A stretch of 64,000 nucleotides of DNA, from the NCBI RefSeq assembly GCF_014522305.1, contig NZ_CP041982.1, forward strand, positions 935,001-999,000, given 5' to 3'. The notes under the pieces were generated by a model. The model saw nothing but the letters and a program-made list of their open reading frames with translations, ran no database searches and was not told the DNA's origin. Each line of letters begins with the position of its first letter. Positions within the stretch are counted from its first letter, which is position 1. The position numbers and the translations under genes are program-made. This document shows, piece by piece, positions 8,265 through 23,016 of this stretch. The stretch comes from Lactobacillus sp. PV034. GTDB taxonomy: Bacteria > Bacillota > Bacilli > Lactobacillales > Lactobacillaceae.

Positions 8265-8337
8265 CTCCGGCTGTCAGACTCGAACTGACGACAGCCTGAT
8301 TAACAGTCAGGTGCTCTACCAACTGAGCTAAGCCGGA
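8265..8337 (-). tRNA. tRNA-Asn (GTT)
   Basis: A 73-base cloverleaf on the reverse strand with acceptor stem TCCGGCT / AGCCGGA, discriminator G, anticodon loop CTGTTAA (anticodon GTT) and TTCGAGT T-loop. CCA is not encoded. It is the last gene of the rRNA operon. Confidence 0.96.
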
Positions 8338-8349
8338 ATATTAAAAAAG

Positions 8350-8468
8350 AGCACGGCAACTTCCTATCCTCGCAGGCAGTTTCCCACCAACTACTTTCGG
8401 CGTGGAGAAGCTTAACTTCTGTGTTCGGCATGGGAACAGGTGTATCCTTCTCGCTTTCGCCACCGTAC
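8350..8468 (-). rRNA. rrf: 5S ribosomal RNA
   Basis: About 119 bases containing the conserved CCATGCCGAACACAGAAGTT core (reverse strand). Terminal helix pairing GAGTACGGT with GCCGTGCTC sets the approximate ends. It lies between 23S and tRNA-Asn. The RNase M5 gene that matures 5S is at 54895-55458. Confidence 0.93.
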
Positions 8469-8536
8469 TCTTTTGAGCTTTTACACTCAAAACTAAATAT
8501 AATCTCTCGCAAAAAACCGCTGAGCTCTTCTTGCTT

Positions 8537-13234
<4,698 letters not shown>

Positions 13235-13405
13235 CCCATAAGAAATGAGCTTGAAATAGCTCATGATATTTTTTAATTTGTTATCACAAATTTATTGCTT
13301 GCGAATTGACTTCGCTTATTGATTGGGGTTAAAAACCCCGCACACTTTTCAGCGAAACTTTGTTCAGTTTTCAAGGTACTACCAGCTGACTAAGTCAGCT
13401 TATTA

Positions 13406-13704
13406 ATTATAGCACACATAATTTATAAAAGCAAGAACTTTTTTAAATTATTTTTTCGAAAGAAGTAATAAAACTTGCAGTCGAATCAGTGCTTTATAAT
13501 TGTAACAAAATTGTAATATATTTGTCAAGAACTTTTTTTAATTAATTCTTTTAATCACAATTTTATTGCTTCTCAAAAATGAAGCTTATTAAATATAGCA
13601 TCATTTTTAACATTTGGCAAGCACTTTTTTGAAATATTTTTATTTTTTTGCTTACCTCTCGTTGAAGCATTTAATACTTTACATGCTTTTAGAATAAATG
13701 TCAA
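13406..13704 (-). promoter_or_regulatory. Four stacked promoters of the rRNA operon
   Basis: Four sigma-A-like promoters point toward 16S. From proximal to distal they are TTGCTT-17-TATAAT (13429-13434/13406-13411), TTGACA-18-TACAAT (13523-13528/13499-13504), TTGCCA-17-TATATT (13615-13620/13592-13597) and TTGACA-17-TAAAGT (13699-13704/13676-13681). Each -35 is preceded by an A-rich, UP-element-like AAAAAAGT tract, so the units look duplicated. The 570-base gap from 13235 to 13808 holds only this array, the rRNA leader and the terminator of the nickel/urease operon. Confidence 0.72.
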
Positions 13705-13774
13705 CACTTTTTAGCATTTTTTTGCTTAGAGTGCTAGTTTTTCTTCCTAAGCCTTATCATACCGCTTTTTTACA

Positions 13775-13803
13775 ATAAAAAACAGAGAGTTTCCACTCCC
13801 TGT
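13775..13803 (-). terminator. Terminator of the urease-nickel operon
   Basis: On the reverse strand ACAGGGAG / CTCTCTGT (one G-T pair) around a short loop, then a run of T, 6 bases after the nikO stop. Confidence 0.7.
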
Positions 13804-13808
13804 CTACT

Positions 13809-14540
13809 TTATAATTTTTCAATTTCCTTCTTAATATTAGGTAAACTATCTAGTTCATCAATATCAACCTTATTTGAGATTGTATGGTCTTCTGATAAAA
13901 TAACTAACTTGTTTATTGAGTCTTTAATTTGCAAGAAATTATGACTTGAGATGATAATTGTTTTCCCCGCCTCATTTAATTGACGAATAACACTTGTAAC
14001 CAGTTTACTATATTTTGGTGATAATCCATTAAAAGGTTCATCAAATATGATTACATTTGGGTTCATTGATAACACACTAGCAATAGCAACTAGTTTCTGT
14101 TCTCCTCCTGATAAATGATATGGAATCCGATCTCTTAACTTATTTATTTTTAATAGGTCTAGACAATCTTCAGTTCTCTTTTTAACTTCTTCTTCATTCA
14201 GTCCTAAATTTCGTGGTCCAAAGGCAATTTCTTCGTATACACTTGTATTAAAAAGCTGAATTTCACTATTTTGAAAGACTAAACCAATTTGTTGATAAAG
14301 CTTTCCAATCTCTTGTTGATTTTTTAAAAAGTCCTTATCAATCTTTAAATCATTAAAACGATAACTCCCCTCTTCTAAAGCATAGATTCCCACCAAAATC
14401 TTTAAAAGAGTTGACTTCCCTGAACCATTAGGTCCCATTAAACCTACTGCTTCACCTTTATCTATTCTTAGATTTATATCAGTGATGCCATTTTCATGAT
14501 TAGAAGTATAATAATAACTTCCATTTTTAATTTCTATCAT
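13809..14540 (-). CDS. nikO: Nickel ECF-type ABC transporter, ATP-binding subunit
   Basis: A 243-residue ABC ATPase of the CbiO/EcfA type. Walker A is GPNGSGKST (residues about 36-44), the Q-loop region is QQIGLVFQNSE, the signature is LSGGEQ, Walker B is VIIFDEP, and the switch His is in IISSHN. It powers the group I nickel/cobalt ECF transporter with NikQ and NikMN. It is the last gene of the urease operon, and its stop is followed by a terminator. Nickel rather than cobalt is inferred from linkage to urease; Streptococcus salivarius has the analogous ureMQO arrangement. Confidence 0.92.
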   Translation of the reverse strand: MIEIKNGSYYYTSNHENGITDINLRIDKGEAVGLMGPNGSGKSTLLKILVGIYALEEGSYRFNDLKIDKDFLKNQQEIGKLYQQIGLVFQNSEIQLFNTSVYEEIAFGPRNLGLNEEEVKKRTEDCLDLLKINKLRDRIPYHLSGGEQKLVAIASVLSMNPNVIIFDEPFNGLSPKYSKLVTSVIRQLNEAGKTIIISSHNFLQIKDSINKLVILSEDHTISNKVDIDELDSLPNIKKEIEKL

Positions 14541-15349
14541 TATTTCTTACCTCTAAATACTATACTGATAATAATTATAAAAATAAATACTCCGCTTTGT
14601 ATGGCATCAATTTTATTAAATGTTAGAGCTGTCCTCTTTTTCTTAAATGAATGATACCCACGTAAAACCATAGCCTGATACTGCTCGGTTGTTCTATGTC
14701 GAGCGAACAAATAGAGCTGTCCAATGATAGTTCCTAATAATTTGGAGCTTACATTTTGTCCAAATGTTCTTAATCTTACACTATAGAGTATTTCTATTAA
14801 GTAATTCCCCAAAGTATAAACATACTTAATCGTTATATCAATAATCAGAATTAATGTTTGCGGAAAGTGTAACTGATCTAAAGCAACCACAAATTCTTGC
14901 CATGAAGTACATACTAAAAATATTGATAAATTTATTAATACTAAACCAATTCTTATCAAGAATAGCTCAATATTCTGATTATGGAACAAGATGCTTGGAA
15001 CCAGTAAAAATAATGAAATAATAATCAGTTTCACTAGTTTCTTTATAATAGATAAGATGATATCACCAGGAAACATTACTAGTTGAATGCCAAATGTTAT
15101 AAGTATAATCCACAGAACTATAAAATTGGTTTGCGTAAGAATAAGGTATGTATACGCAATTAATAGGACTAATCGTACCCATGGTGAACTCCCTATCTTC
15201 ACAGGAGATTCAACTTTAGTGAAATAGTTCAAAATTTTTATAACATTTTTTATGTTAGCCAAAACATAATTCTTTTTACCAGCTGGAACCGGATTATTAC
15301 TGTCATTTTTTAACCATTTTGGAATATTTTGCTTATTTTTTACGTCCAT
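14540..15349 (-). CDS. nikQ: Nickel ECF-type transporter, transmembrane (T) subunit
   Basis: A 269-residue CbiQ/EcfT-family membrane protein with about five transmembrane helices and a cytoplasmic helical region. The coupling signatures of this family are the two Ala-Arg-Gly-like motifs; here VRLRTFGQN and MVLRGYHSF near residues 190-235 fill that role. The stop overlaps the nikO start by one base, and its own start lies within the 3' end of nikMN, which indicates tight translational coupling. Confidence 0.9.
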   Translation of the reverse strand: MDVKNKQNIPKWLKNDSNNPVPAGKKNYVLANIKNVIKILNYFTKVESPVKIGSSPWVRLVLLIAYTYLILTQTNFIVLWIILITFGIQLVMFPGDIILSIIKKLVKLIIISLFLLVPSILFHNQNIELFLIRIGLVLINLSIFLVCTSWQEFVVALDQLHFPQTLILIIDITIKYVYTLGNYLIEILYSVRLRTFGQNVSSKLLGTIIGQLYLFARHRTTEQYQAMVLRGYHSFKKKRTALTFNKIDAIQSGVFIFIIIISIVFRGKK

Positions 15350-16343
15350 AGAATGTCGTCAAAACCTTACCGATGATGATAAATATAATAATTGCAGAAA
15401 CTCCACTTAGAATATACCCTAGTGATACGGGGGTTCCTGGAATTGTATAGTCGCTAAAAGGTGAGGCATAGTTTAAACCGTGCGTCATTCCTTTTGGTAG
15501 GGTATTTGCTAAGTGCTGTTGCTTCAAATTCTCTAATAATTCGCTATTTGACCATTCACCAAACGCAGTTCCGTCAGCCAATAAACCAAGGGGAGTTAAG
15601 ATGAGTAATACTATAATAAAATAGTAGAAATATTTCTTCAATTTATTTGTCTTTTTAGTATTACTTACTTCTACACTGGAACTACCATATAGTTCTTGTG
15701 GTGCCACCTGTTTAACAAACCTATAGACTACATACGTAAAAAAGGCTTCGATCCATCCGGCCACTGCCAAGTGCGCAACCATCATCGCTGGAACAGTCAC
15801 TGATAATGGATAAGGATTATACAAGGGCTGATTATTAGCTGTATGTGCAATAAGAGGCTGAATTCCCAACTCTATTCCAGCAAACAATGCAGCTAGATTA
15901 ATCCCAATATATGATCCACTTATTGCCCCCAAAGATGGATGACCATGTTTTCTCAAGAAGTTATAAATAAAATAGCCACTAAATGGCATTACGCAGGCCA
16001 TATTAAAGATATTGGCTCCTAAAGCCAAAATACCTCCATCACCAAACAGAAATGCCTGCAAAATTAGTGCTACTGTGACCGATAGACACGCGGCCGCCGG
16101 TCCTACCAATATTGCCAATAACGTCCCACCTACAGCGTGAGCAGTTGTTCCCCCAGGAACTGGGACATTAAACATCATCATTAAAAAAGACAGTGATGAT
16201 GTAATTCCCAACATTGGTGCAAGTTCCTTTTTTTCATTTAATTGCACTTTAACTTTCTTAATTGAAAGTCCTACCACCGGAGCGGCTAATGCAAACATTG
16301 TTCCACAAGTTGCCGGACTTAAATAATTATCTGGCATGTGCAT
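15333..16343 (-). CDS. nikMN: Nickel ECF-type transporter, fused NikM-NikN substrate-binding subunit
   Basis: A 336-residue membrane protein. The mature N-terminus reads MHMPDNYLSP; NikM/CbiM proteins bind the metal with their extreme N-terminus and the His at position 2. About seven helices follow, with the conserved PVPGGTTAHAVGG and LGANIFNMA. After a linker near residue 230, the last 100 residues form a NikN/PDGLE-like domain (LADGTAFGEW near residue 257, then a periplasmic loop and a final helix). The fused form is common in Ni transporters. It supplies Ni2+ for UreC. Confidence 0.9.
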   Translation of the reverse strand: MHMPDNYLSPATCGTMFALAAPVVGLSIKKVKVQLNEKKELAPMLGITSSLSFLMMMFNVPVPGGTTAHAVGGTLLAILVGPAAACLSVTVALILQAFLFGDGGILALGANIFNMACVMPFSGYFIYNFLRKHGHPSLGAISGSYIGINLAALFAGIELGIQPLIAHTANNQPLYNPYPLSVTVPAMMVAHLAVAGWIEAFFTYVVYRFVKQVAPQELYGSSSVEVSNTKKTNKLKKYFYYFIIVLLILTPLGLLADGTAFGEWSNSELLENLKQQHLANTLPKGMTHGLNYASPFSDYTIPGTPVSLGYILSGVSAIIIFIIIGKVLTTFYGRKK

Positions 16344-16360
16344 AATAAATTTCTCACTTT

Positions 16361-17038
16361 CTAAACTTTTTCGACCACAGAAATTTCCTTTTTTGAAGTT
16401 AGATGTGTAAACAAAGATGCTGGAGATATTCCTTTATCTAAATCTCCTCTAATATAAAAGGATAAAATTCCATCATGATAGCCATTTAATGAGTATCTAG
16501 GTTTATTTCTAAAAAAATCTTTTCCTACACTATTAACTAAAGCTTCGATATCTTTTTCATTCATATCAGCTTTAATAAATAATGAAATCTTATTATCTCT
16601 TCTAATAGAGAGTGTATCGGTCTTTTCTCCTAAAACTTGAGTTACTAGGACAAAAATCGTTCCTACCACACCCATAACATATAAACCACTACCATAAGCC
16701 AAGCCTATAGCACCGGTAACCCAAATACCTGCAGCAGTTGATAAGCCACTAACACGATTATGTTTATTAATAATCACACCAGCACCTAAAAAACCAATAC
16801 CACTTACTACTTGGGCTGCAATTCTGGATGGGTCAACTTCCCAGTTTAAATGAGTGATACGTAAAAGATCAAAGAATCCGTACTTAGAAATCAACATTAC
16901 CAGTGCTGCACCAAGTGCAATTAAGGCATGAGTTCTTGTCCCAACCTCTTTTTGAGATCTGATACGTTCAAAACCGATTAAACCACCACAAAAAGCGGCT
17001 AATAATAGCCGCAAACTCCAATCTAATTCTTGATTCAA
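16361..17038 (-). CDS. MgtC/SapB family membrane protein
   Basis: A 225-residue protein. The N-terminal half has four to five helices with the family motifs GGLIGFER, GTRTHALIALGAALV and QVVSGIGFLGAGVI. The C-terminal ~80 residues form a small soluble ACT-like domain (SLFIKADMNEKDIEAL onward). MgtC proteins elsewhere affect growth in low magnesium and acid or phagosome survival, partly by acting on ATP synthase. Here it lies in the same transcription unit as urease, between crcB and nikMN, which suggests an acid-stress role; that is inference. Confidence 0.88.
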   Translation of the reverse strand: MNQELDWSLRLLLAAFCGGLIGFERIRSQKEVGTRTHALIALGAALVMLISKYGFFDLLRITHLNWEVDPSRIAAQVVSGIGFLGAGVIINKHNRVSGLSTAAGIWVTGAIGLAYGSGLYVMGVVGTIFVLVTQVLGEKTDTLSIRRDNKISLFIKADMNEKDIEALVNSVGKDFFRNKPRYSLNGYHDGILSFYIRGDLDKGISPASLFTHLTSKKEISVVEKV

Positions 17039-17061
17039 ATGTATCCTCCAAATTGTATCCG

Positions 17062-17847
17062 TTACTTATAGACTTCTTTAATATTCTTGCCATAAATCAC
17101 ATACATACCAAAATACAAAGCAGCTAATCCAATAATCATAGTTGCTAAAATATATATGATTACTAGGACAGGATGTGTCGTAAATCCAATTAAATAAGTA
17201 CTTTCAGCAAATTCAGAAAAGGTAGTTAATCCACCACAAAAACCTGTAGTTAGAAAGGGTAAAACATTAGTACCGATCTTCTTTTTTAGTCCCAATGCAG
17301 TAAAAATACCCATAATAAAACAACCTAAAATATTTACAGTAATAATAGCTGTAGGATCTTGGAAAGCTTTACCAATTGTATCAATACAATAATATCGAAC
17401 TAAGGCACCAAGTGAACATCCTAAACCAATAATAATTAACTTAACTCCGTTTTTCATAAATCTCTTCCTTAATATAAATGACTTAATCCATAGTCCAACA
17501 AAAAACATTATTATACATGCAACTGCTGTACCACACCAGTAAAGCCAAGCGCGCCATTTAGCTGCATCTTTAAACATTTTAAAAGATTCACTTGTAAAAG
17601 TAGAAAACGTAGTTAATCCACCTGAAAAACCAATAGCAGCAATTAATTGTGTAATATTGGATACCTCATGACGTTGAGCAGCACCAATAATGATTCCTAA
17701 AAAGCAAGAACCAATTAAATTAGCCATTAATGTACCCCAACGAAAATGAACATCTTTTTGGTTTAATACACTTGATAATAGACTTCTTAATGAGCCACCA
17801 AAAAAGGCACCAACACCTACTGCAAGAGAATTAATTAGTATTTCCAT
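17062..17847 (-). CDS. crcB: Tandem-fused CrcB/FluC fluoride channel protein
   Basis: One 261-residue open frame holds two complete FluC domains. The first (residues 1 to about 128) has NLIGSCFLG and GFSGGLTTFSTF. The second (from Met131) has VNILGCFIMG and GFCGGLTTFSEF. FluC channels normally work as antiparallel dimers of ~125-residue, four-helix proteins encoded by one or two short genes. Met131 (ATG 17455-17457) is preceded by AGGAAGAG, a usable ribosome site, so a separate second product is also possible. The arrangement fits an ancestral crcB1-crcB2 pair whose first stop codon was lost. The first ATG overlaps the ureD stop. The family exports F-, a toxin that accumulates as HF under acid conditions. 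Confidence 0.88.
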   Translation of the reverse strand: MEILINSLAVGVGAFFGGSLRSLLSSVLNQKDVHFRWGTLMANLIGSCFLGIIIGAAQRHEVSNITQLIAAIGFSGGLTTFSTFTSESFKMFKDAAKWRAWLYWCGTAVACIIMFFVGLWIKSFILRKRFMKNGVKLIIIGLGCSLGALVRYYCIDTIGKAFQDPTAIITVNILGCFIMGIFTALGLKKKIGTNVLPFLTTGFCGGLTTFSEFAESTYLIGFTTHPVLVIIYILATMIIGLAALYFGMYVIYGKNIKEVYK

Positions 17848-18695
17848 TAATTATGTACCTCCAAATGGTCATTCTTTCTCAAATTGATTGGAGCTTCTTT
17901 CCAGATATTTTCGCGATAGTAATTGATAAATTTCCACATGACTCTGCGATTTTCATGAGCACTATCTCCCATTAATCTGAAAATTAATCCATTACTTTCT
18001 AAAAGAGAAATACCATAAATAGCATCGGTATCGATTGAATCCATATACTTACGCAATTCATCTATCAATTCTTCACTACTATTTTCATCAATAATAAGCA
18101 CTGAATTAAATGTGTTTTTATCTTCGAAAAAGCCTAGTTCTCTCATTTTTTCAATTTCTGGATTGACTAATAGAAAATCATTATAAATTAATTTATCTTC
18201 TATTGATACTTCAGTTTTAATACCTACTTCGCGATATTGAAATGGTTTTTCGTCTGGTGACCAGCCTGAAGTCAATCCATCCGTTAAAATTAATCTAGCA
18301 CCCTTCTTAAGATTAACCTTATTAGTCTGTCTATAATATGCATAGCGGTATGGAATCGTTTCATCTGCATAAAATTCCAAAGTACTATTTTTACCAACAT
18401 TTATAATATCATCTTGAGTAGTGAGAATATTATTTTCACACTTATAGACATAATTAGGAGCTTGTGTGGTAAGAATGGCATGTGTATTATCATCTAAGGA
18501 AATATTTTGAAGATACTTTTCTCCTTCAACATAACCTCCCCCAGTGGTAATCAAAAAGTAATAAGGAATATCACCAGTAGTAGGAATATTGCCGGACAAT
18601 CTGGAATTACCAGTATGGTAGGTGTCCTTAGCCACTGTTTTACCGTCTCGAGAAATAAAACTAAGTTTTACTTCTCCATCAAATTCTTCATTCAC
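17847..18695 (-). CDS. ureD: Urease accessory protein UreD
   Basis: A 282-residue UreD/UreH protein. Near residues 40-75 it has the family pattern of a beta-rich fold, with DIPYYFLITTGGGYVEGEKY and later AILTTQAPNYVYKCE. UreD scaffolds UreF and UreG on the apo-urease to deliver nickel and CO2. It follows ureG with a one-base gap and overlaps the crcB start. The gene order EFGD matches Gram-positive urease operons such as that of Streptococcus salivarius. Confidence 0.92.
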   Translation of the reverse strand: MNEEFDGEVKLSFISRDGKTVAKDTYHTGNSRLSGNIPTTGDIPYYFLITTGGGYVEGEKYLQNISLDDNTHAILTTQAPNYVYKCENNILTTQDDIINVGKNSTLEFYADETIPYRYAYYRQTNKVNLKKGARLILTDGLTSGWSPDEKPFQYREVGIKTEVSIEDKLIYNDFLLVNPEIEKMRELGFFEDKNTFNSVLIIDENSSEELIDELRKYMDSIDTDAIYGISLLESNGLIFRLMGDSAHENRRVMWKFINYYRENIWKEAPINLRKNDHLEVHN

Positions 18696-18696
18696 T

Positions 18697-19311
18697 TTAT
18701 AAATCCTCTAATAAGCAGTCTTTCTGTATCCAATCAATAACTTTATCTAGACCTTCATCAGTCTTCAAATTGGTAAAGACAAACTTACCATCACCACGGA
18801 AGATTTCAGAATTTTTCTTCATTTTTTCAAGATCTGCCCCTACATATTTAGCAAGGTCAATCTTATTAATAATGAACAAATCAGACTTAATCATACCTTG
18901 ACCTGCTTTACTTGGAATCTTTTCCCCTTCAGCACAGTCAATAATATAAATTGAAAAGTCAACTAATTCTGGACTAAAAGTAGCAGCTAAGTTATCACCA
19001 CCACTTTCGACAAAAATAATATCTAAATCATTGTCAAAGCGCTTTTCTAGTTCATCAATAGCTGCCATATTCATTGAAGCATCTTCTCTAATGGCGGTAT
19101 GAGGACAACCACCAGTTTCGACGCCAATGATACGGTCTTTATCCAAAACAGAATTATCTGCCATATATTCAGCATCCCATTTTGTGTAAATATCATTTGT
19201 AATAACTGCCATATTATATTTGTCATTTAAATGACGAGTTAATCTTTCAACTAATTGTGTCTTACCTGAACCTACAGGTCCACCAACACCAATTCTTAAA
19301 GCTCTTTTCAT
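18697..19311 (-). CDS. ureG: Urease accessory GTPase UreG
   Basis: A 204-residue SIMIBI-class GTPase. The P-loop is [15 protein letters not shown] (residues 8-22). The nickel-binding Cys-Pro-His is in [15 protein letters not shown] (residues about 67-81), the base-specificity motif is NKID (residues about 148-151), and FVESGGDNL precedes it. GTP hydrolysis drives nickel insertion into UreC. No His-rich N-terminal extension is present, so metal must come from UreE. Confidence 0.96.
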   Translation of the reverse strand: MKRALRIGVGGPVGSGKTQLVERLTRHLNDKYNMAVITNDIYTKWDAEYMADNSVLDKDRIIGVETGGCPHTAIREDASMNMAAIDELEKRFDNDLDIIFVESGGDNLAATFSPELVDFSIYIIDCAEGEKIPSKAGQGMIKSDLFIINKIDLAKYVGADLEKMKKNSEIFRGDGKFVFTNLKTDEGLDKVIDWIQKDCLLEDL

Positions 19312-19326
19312 TGTTAGCCTTTCTAA

Positions 19327-20040
19327 CTAGGACATAAATAACCTCGTTGGTTGTGCTTCATGATTAATTTGTGCCATTTCCAAACCTGGACTATTAGCAC
19401 CCAAATATGAAACATCTAAGTTCTTTTCTTCTTTGAACAATTTTCCTAGTAATTTAATAATTTTATTTAAAACAAGTTGTCCTTCACGTTGACCTAAAGG
19501 TACTGCTCTTACGGCATTTTGTACTAATGTTGACGCAACACTATAACCATACATAAAGTAACTTTCAGTAATGGAAATATGCTTATAATGTGCAAGCATT
19601 GTAAATGCAATTGCTGGATTACCAAAAGCTTTCCCATCTTTAATATCATCTTGATATTTCTTCAAAAATGGAATCTTATCACCATAAAGTTTTTCAATTA
19701 AAATTATCATTTGATTGGCAATAAGTTTAGCCGCATTTCTTGTTTCTCTAGCTGCAGTAGATCTGGTTATGATATTATCCATCTTCAAGATTTCTTCATA
19801 ATCGTCATTTTTTAACGCATGATAAGTTAAGAGGGTTAATAAACCCTCTCCATACTTAAACTGTGATAAATAATAATTTTTTAACCAAACTTCAAACTCA
19901 GCTGCACCATTTATTTTTTGATTCCGCAAATAGTTTTCCATTCCAAAAGAGTGATTAAACGTACCAATTGGGAAGGTCGAGTCACATATTTGCATTACCT
20001 CTAAATGATCAACGATTTTATCTATTTTTTTATTGTCCAT
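19327..20040 (-). CDS. ureF: Urease accessory protein UreF
   Basis: A 237-residue all-alpha protein with the family motifs [16 protein letters not shown] near the N-terminus and [10 protein letters not shown] near residue 195. It bridges UreD and UreG and gates GTP hydrolysis during nickel delivery. Its start overlaps the end of ureE by 11 bases, so the two are translationally coupled. Confidence 0.94.
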   Translation of the reverse strand: MDNKKIDKIVDHLEVMQICDSTFPIGTFNHSFGMENYLRNQKINGAAEFEVWLKNYYLSQFKYGEGLLTLLTYHALKNDDYEEILKMDNIITRSTAARETRNAAKLIANQMIILIEKLYGDKIPFLKKYQDDIKDGKAFGNPAIAFTMLAHYKHISITESYFMYGYSVASTLVQNAVRAVPLGQREGQLVLNKIIKLLGKLFKEEKNLDVSYLGANSPGLEMAQINHEAQPTRLFMS

Positions 20041-20485
20041 TGCTTAAATCCACATATTTTAGAGGTTTATCAAACTTAATCTTTTCAATAGAGTAGTCAA
20101 TGTTTTCTTTCTCCAGAGTATTTACGACTACTTTATCTAAGAGCAACGTAATTTCCCCATTCTTAACTTCAACGGGCTTGTGTAAATTACCTAGCAAGTG
20201 AGCAATTACACCCATTTGGTCGATATCTTTAGGTCTAATTACAATTGCTTCATCTGCAAGTACACTTAAGACTAAAAGGTGTTTATCACCTAGCAAAAAT
20301 GCACTTCCATTTTCTAAGACATCATTTTTATTCTCTAATCTAATACCATATTCATTTCCATGGTCAGACTTTACTCTTAAAATTGATTTTAATAAATCAT
20401 CACTTTTAACTACTGCAGTTTCAATGTGATATGAATCAATTTTAGGAATATCATCTACATTTCGATATATTTCAGTTAAAATCAT
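20030..20485 (-). CDS. ureE: Urease nickel metallochaperone UreE
   Basis: A 151-residue protein with the two-domain UreE fold; [16 protein letters not shown] (residues about 107-122) carries the conserved metal-binding His region. The C-terminus ends [12 protein letters not shown] and lacks the His-rich tail found in Klebsiella UreE. Nickel storage is therefore probably minimal and depends on the co-encoded importer. Confidence 0.93.
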   Translation of the reverse strand: MILTEIYRNVDDIPKIDSYHIETAVVKSDDLLKSILRVKSDHGNEYGIRLENKNDVLENGSAFLLGDKHLLVLSVLADEAIVIRPKDIDQMGVIAHLLGNLHKPVEVKNGEITLLLDKVVVNTLEKENIDYSIEKIKFDKPLKYVDLSNGQ

Positions 20486-20504
20486 TTTTTAGTATCTTTC
20501 TACT

Positions 20505-22226
20505 TTAGAAGAGGTAATAGCGTTGTGCTAATGAAACTCTTGGTACAGGTTCACAAGTAATTAACTTATCATCTACATATACGTTAAATGTTTGTGGATC
20601 AATCTTAATAGTCTTTGGAAGATAGTTATTAAGTTTCATATCACGTTTAGTTAAATTACGAGTGTTGTGAACTGGTAAAACAATCTTATCCAAGCCAAGT
20701 TCTTCTTTAATACCATGGTCATAAGCGTATTGAGAAACAAAAGTAATATTTGTATGGTAAGCAGCTTTACCATGTGCTGCGTATAAGTCACGCATCAATA
20801 CAGGTTCAGGAGTTGGTAAACTAGATGAAGCATCACCCATTTCACCGTAAGAAATCATTCCACCCTTAAGAACCATTGTTGGTTTAGTACCAAAGAATTT
20901 TGGATCCCAAATTACTAAGTCAGCGAACTTACCTACTTCAATAGAACCAATGTAATCAGACATACCGTTCATAATTGCTGGGTTAATAGTGTATTTAGCA
21001 ATGTATCTCTTAATACGGTTATTATCTGAGTGTTCTGAATCGCCTTCTAATGGTCCACGTTGAGCCTTCATCTTGTCAGCTAATTGCCATGAACGCATCA
21101 CAACTTCACCAACACGACCCATTGCCATAGCATCAGAAGTCATAACACTTAATGCACCAACATCTTGTAAAATATCTTCGGCAGCAATAGTTTGCTTACG
21201 GATACGTGATTCAGCAAAAGCAACATCTTCTGGAACCTTTGGATCCAAGTTGTGACAAACCATAGTCATCCAGAACAATTCACTCATAACGTTAGAAGTG
21301 TATGGGTTAGTTGGGTCAGTTGAAGATGGTAAAACATTGTTTTGACCAGCAACAACCATGATGTCAGGAGCGTGACCACCACCGGCACCTTCAGTGTGGA
21401 ATGTGTGGACAGTCCTACCTTCAAAGGCATCAATAGTATTTTCAACGAATCCACCTTCATTAAGTGAGTCGGTGTGGACAGCAAATTGAACGTCGTACTT
21501 GTCGGCAGCTTTAAGTGAGTTATTAATACCTGCAGCAGTTGCACCCCAGTCTTCATGAGTCTTGATACCTGCGGCACCTGCTTCAATTTGTTCACCAATT
21601 AACTCTGGACTATCTCCGGAACCTTTTGCTAATACCCCAATGTTTAAAGGAGTGTGATCAAAAGCTTCAAGCATACGGTGAACATAGAATTTACCTGGAG
21701 AAGTAGTTGCTGAACGTGAACCATCAGCAGGACCAGTACCACCACCAAATAAAGTAGTAATACCGTTATCAAGAGCAGCGTGAGTTAAGAATGGTGATAG
21801 GTAGTGAACGTGAAGGTCAATACCACCAGCAGTAACAATCATACCTTCACCAGAAATGGCTTCAGTACTTGCACCGACAACAAAGTCAACATCATCCATG
21901 ATATCTGGGTTACCACCCTTACCAATAGCAAGGATCTTTCCGTCACGAATACCAATATCAGCCTTGTAAATACCGGTGTAGTCAATGATAATTGCATCAG
22001 AGATGATAGTATCTGCAACTAATGGGTTATCTGAACGCTTTTCAGTGGCGTTTACACCCATACCATCACGAAGAACTTTACCACCACCAAATTTACTTTC
22101 ATCACCATGTACAGTTAAGTCTTTTTCAACTTCCGCAAATAAGTTAGTATCACCTAAACGGATACTATCGCCCTTAGTTGGTCCAAACATTTGCGCAAAT
22201 TGTTTGTGATCCATATTAAAACTCAT
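20505..22226 (-). CDS. ureC: Urease alpha subunit
   Basis: A 573-residue catalytic subunit that hydrolyses urea to ammonia and carbamate. Visible active-site elements are the HVH nickel pair (near residue 140), the carbamylated Lys in GIKTHEDWG (near 223), the His ligands in AVHTD and HTEGAGGGH, the flap Cys and catalytic His in MVCHNLD (CHH in Klebsiella), and the Asp in [14 protein letters not shown]. The length is normal. The ribosome site is close and strong. Lactobacilli with urease, for example Limosilactobacillus fermentum, include acid ureases; whether this one is acid-active cannot be read from sequence. Confidence 0.97.
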   Translation of the reverse strand: MSFNMDHKQFAQMFGPTKGDSIRLGDTNLFAEVEKDLTVHGDESKFGGGKVLRDGMGVNATEKRSDNPLVADTIISDAIIIDYTGIYKADIGIRDGKILAIGKGGNPDIMDDVDFVVGASTEAISGEGMIVTAGGIDLHVHYLSPFLTHAALDNGITTLFGGGTGPADGSRSATTSPGKFYVHRMLEAFDHTPLNIGVLAKGSGDSPELIGEQIEAGAAGIKTHEDWGATAAGINNSLKAADKYDVQFAVHTDSLNEGGFVENTIDAFEGRTVHTFHTEGAGGGHAPDIMVVAGQNNVLPSSTDPTNPYTSNVMSELFWMTMVCHNLDPKVPEDVAFAESRIRKQTIAAEDILQDVGALSVMTSDAMAMGRVGEVVMRSWQLADKMKAQRGPLEGDSEHSDNNRIKRYIAKYTINPAIMNGMSDYIGSIEVGKFADLVIWDPKFFGTKPTMVLKGGMISYGEMGDASSSLPTPEPVLMRDLYAAHGKAAYHTNITFVSQYAYDHGIKEELGLDKIVLPVHNTRNLTKRDMKLNNYLPKTIKIDPQTFNVYVDDKLITCEPVPRVSLAQRYYLF

Positions 22227-22263
22227 ATTTTTCCTCTTTCTTTTTATCCTAATAGGTTAAATC

Positions 22264-22668
22264 TTATTCATGTCCTTCAGGTTTTTTGTCCATGTTGAAG
22301 TATACGCGGTCTTCTCCAGTATCAACTGTAACTTCTGCACCTTCAGCCTTCTTATCAATATCTAAGAAGCCATCAACACGGTCGTTAAAGCCAAATACAC
22401 GACGCTTACCACCGTAATCGATTAAGTTTACAGTCTTTTCTTCGCCTGCTTCAAAACGTACAGCAGTACCTGCAGCAATATCTAAGTGTTTGCCGTAAGC
22501 TTTTTCACGGTCAAATTGTAAACCTTCTTCATTAGCTTCATAAAAGTGGAAGTGTGAACCGATTTGTACAGGGCGGTCACCAATATTCTTAACCTTAATT
22601 GAAATAGCTTTACGTCCCACATTATATGGAACTGGCTCTTTTGATAAAATATATTCTCCTGGAATCAT
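22264..22668 (-). CDS. ureB: Urease beta subunit
   Basis: A 134-residue small subunit starting MIPGEYI, with the conserved core [17 protein letters not shown] and [14 protein letters not shown]. It forms part of the (UreABC)3 trimer. An AAAGGAG site precedes the start, and it lies 20 bases after ureA. Confidence 0.96.
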   Translation of the reverse strand: MIPGEYILSKEPVPYNVGRKAISIKVKNIGDRPVQIGSHFHFYEANEEGLQFDREKAYGKHLDIAAGTAVRFEAGEEKTVNLIDYGGKRRVFGFNDRVDGFLDIDKKAEGAEVTVDTGEDRVYFNMDKKPEGHE

Positions 22669-22688
22669 AATTATCTCCTTTAACTAAA

Positions 22689-22991
22689 TTAACGAATAGG
22701 GTCAGTAACAGTAACTAACTTTGTTCCATCTGGGAAGGTAGCTTCGACTTGGATCATTGGAATCATTTCTGGAACACCTTCCATAACATCTGCACGAGTT
22801 AAAATTTGAGCTCCCTCGTTCATTAAGGTTGATACTGTCTTACCTTCACGAGCACCTTCTAAAATATGTCTACTAATTAAAGCAACACTTTCAGGTTGGT
22901 TTAATTTAATTCCTCGTTTTTTTCTGTCTTCTGCTATCATTCCTGCAAATGCAATTAGCATCTTTTCTCTTTCACGCTCTGTAAGTTTCAT
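22689..22991 (-). CDS. ureA: Urease gamma subunit
   Basis: A 100-residue subunit with [12 protein letters not shown] at the start, [20 protein letters not shown] in the middle and the family-typical [18 protein letters not shown] end. It assembles with UreB and UreC. Its start lies 25 bases after ureI, with AAAGGAAC ahead of the ATG. Confidence 0.96.
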   Translation of the reverse strand: MKLTEREREKMLIAFAGMIAEDRKKRGIKLNQPESVALISRHILEGAREGKTVSTLMNEGAQILTRADVMEGVPEMIPMIQVEATFPDGTKLVTVTDPIR

Positions 22992-23016
22992 AATAAGTTC
23001 CTTTCTTTACTTTTAC

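Noticed and set aside
17830-17900. Fluoride riboswitch before the fused crcB
   Set aside because: The gene starts inside the ureD stop; no crcB-motif fold or separate leader is visible.
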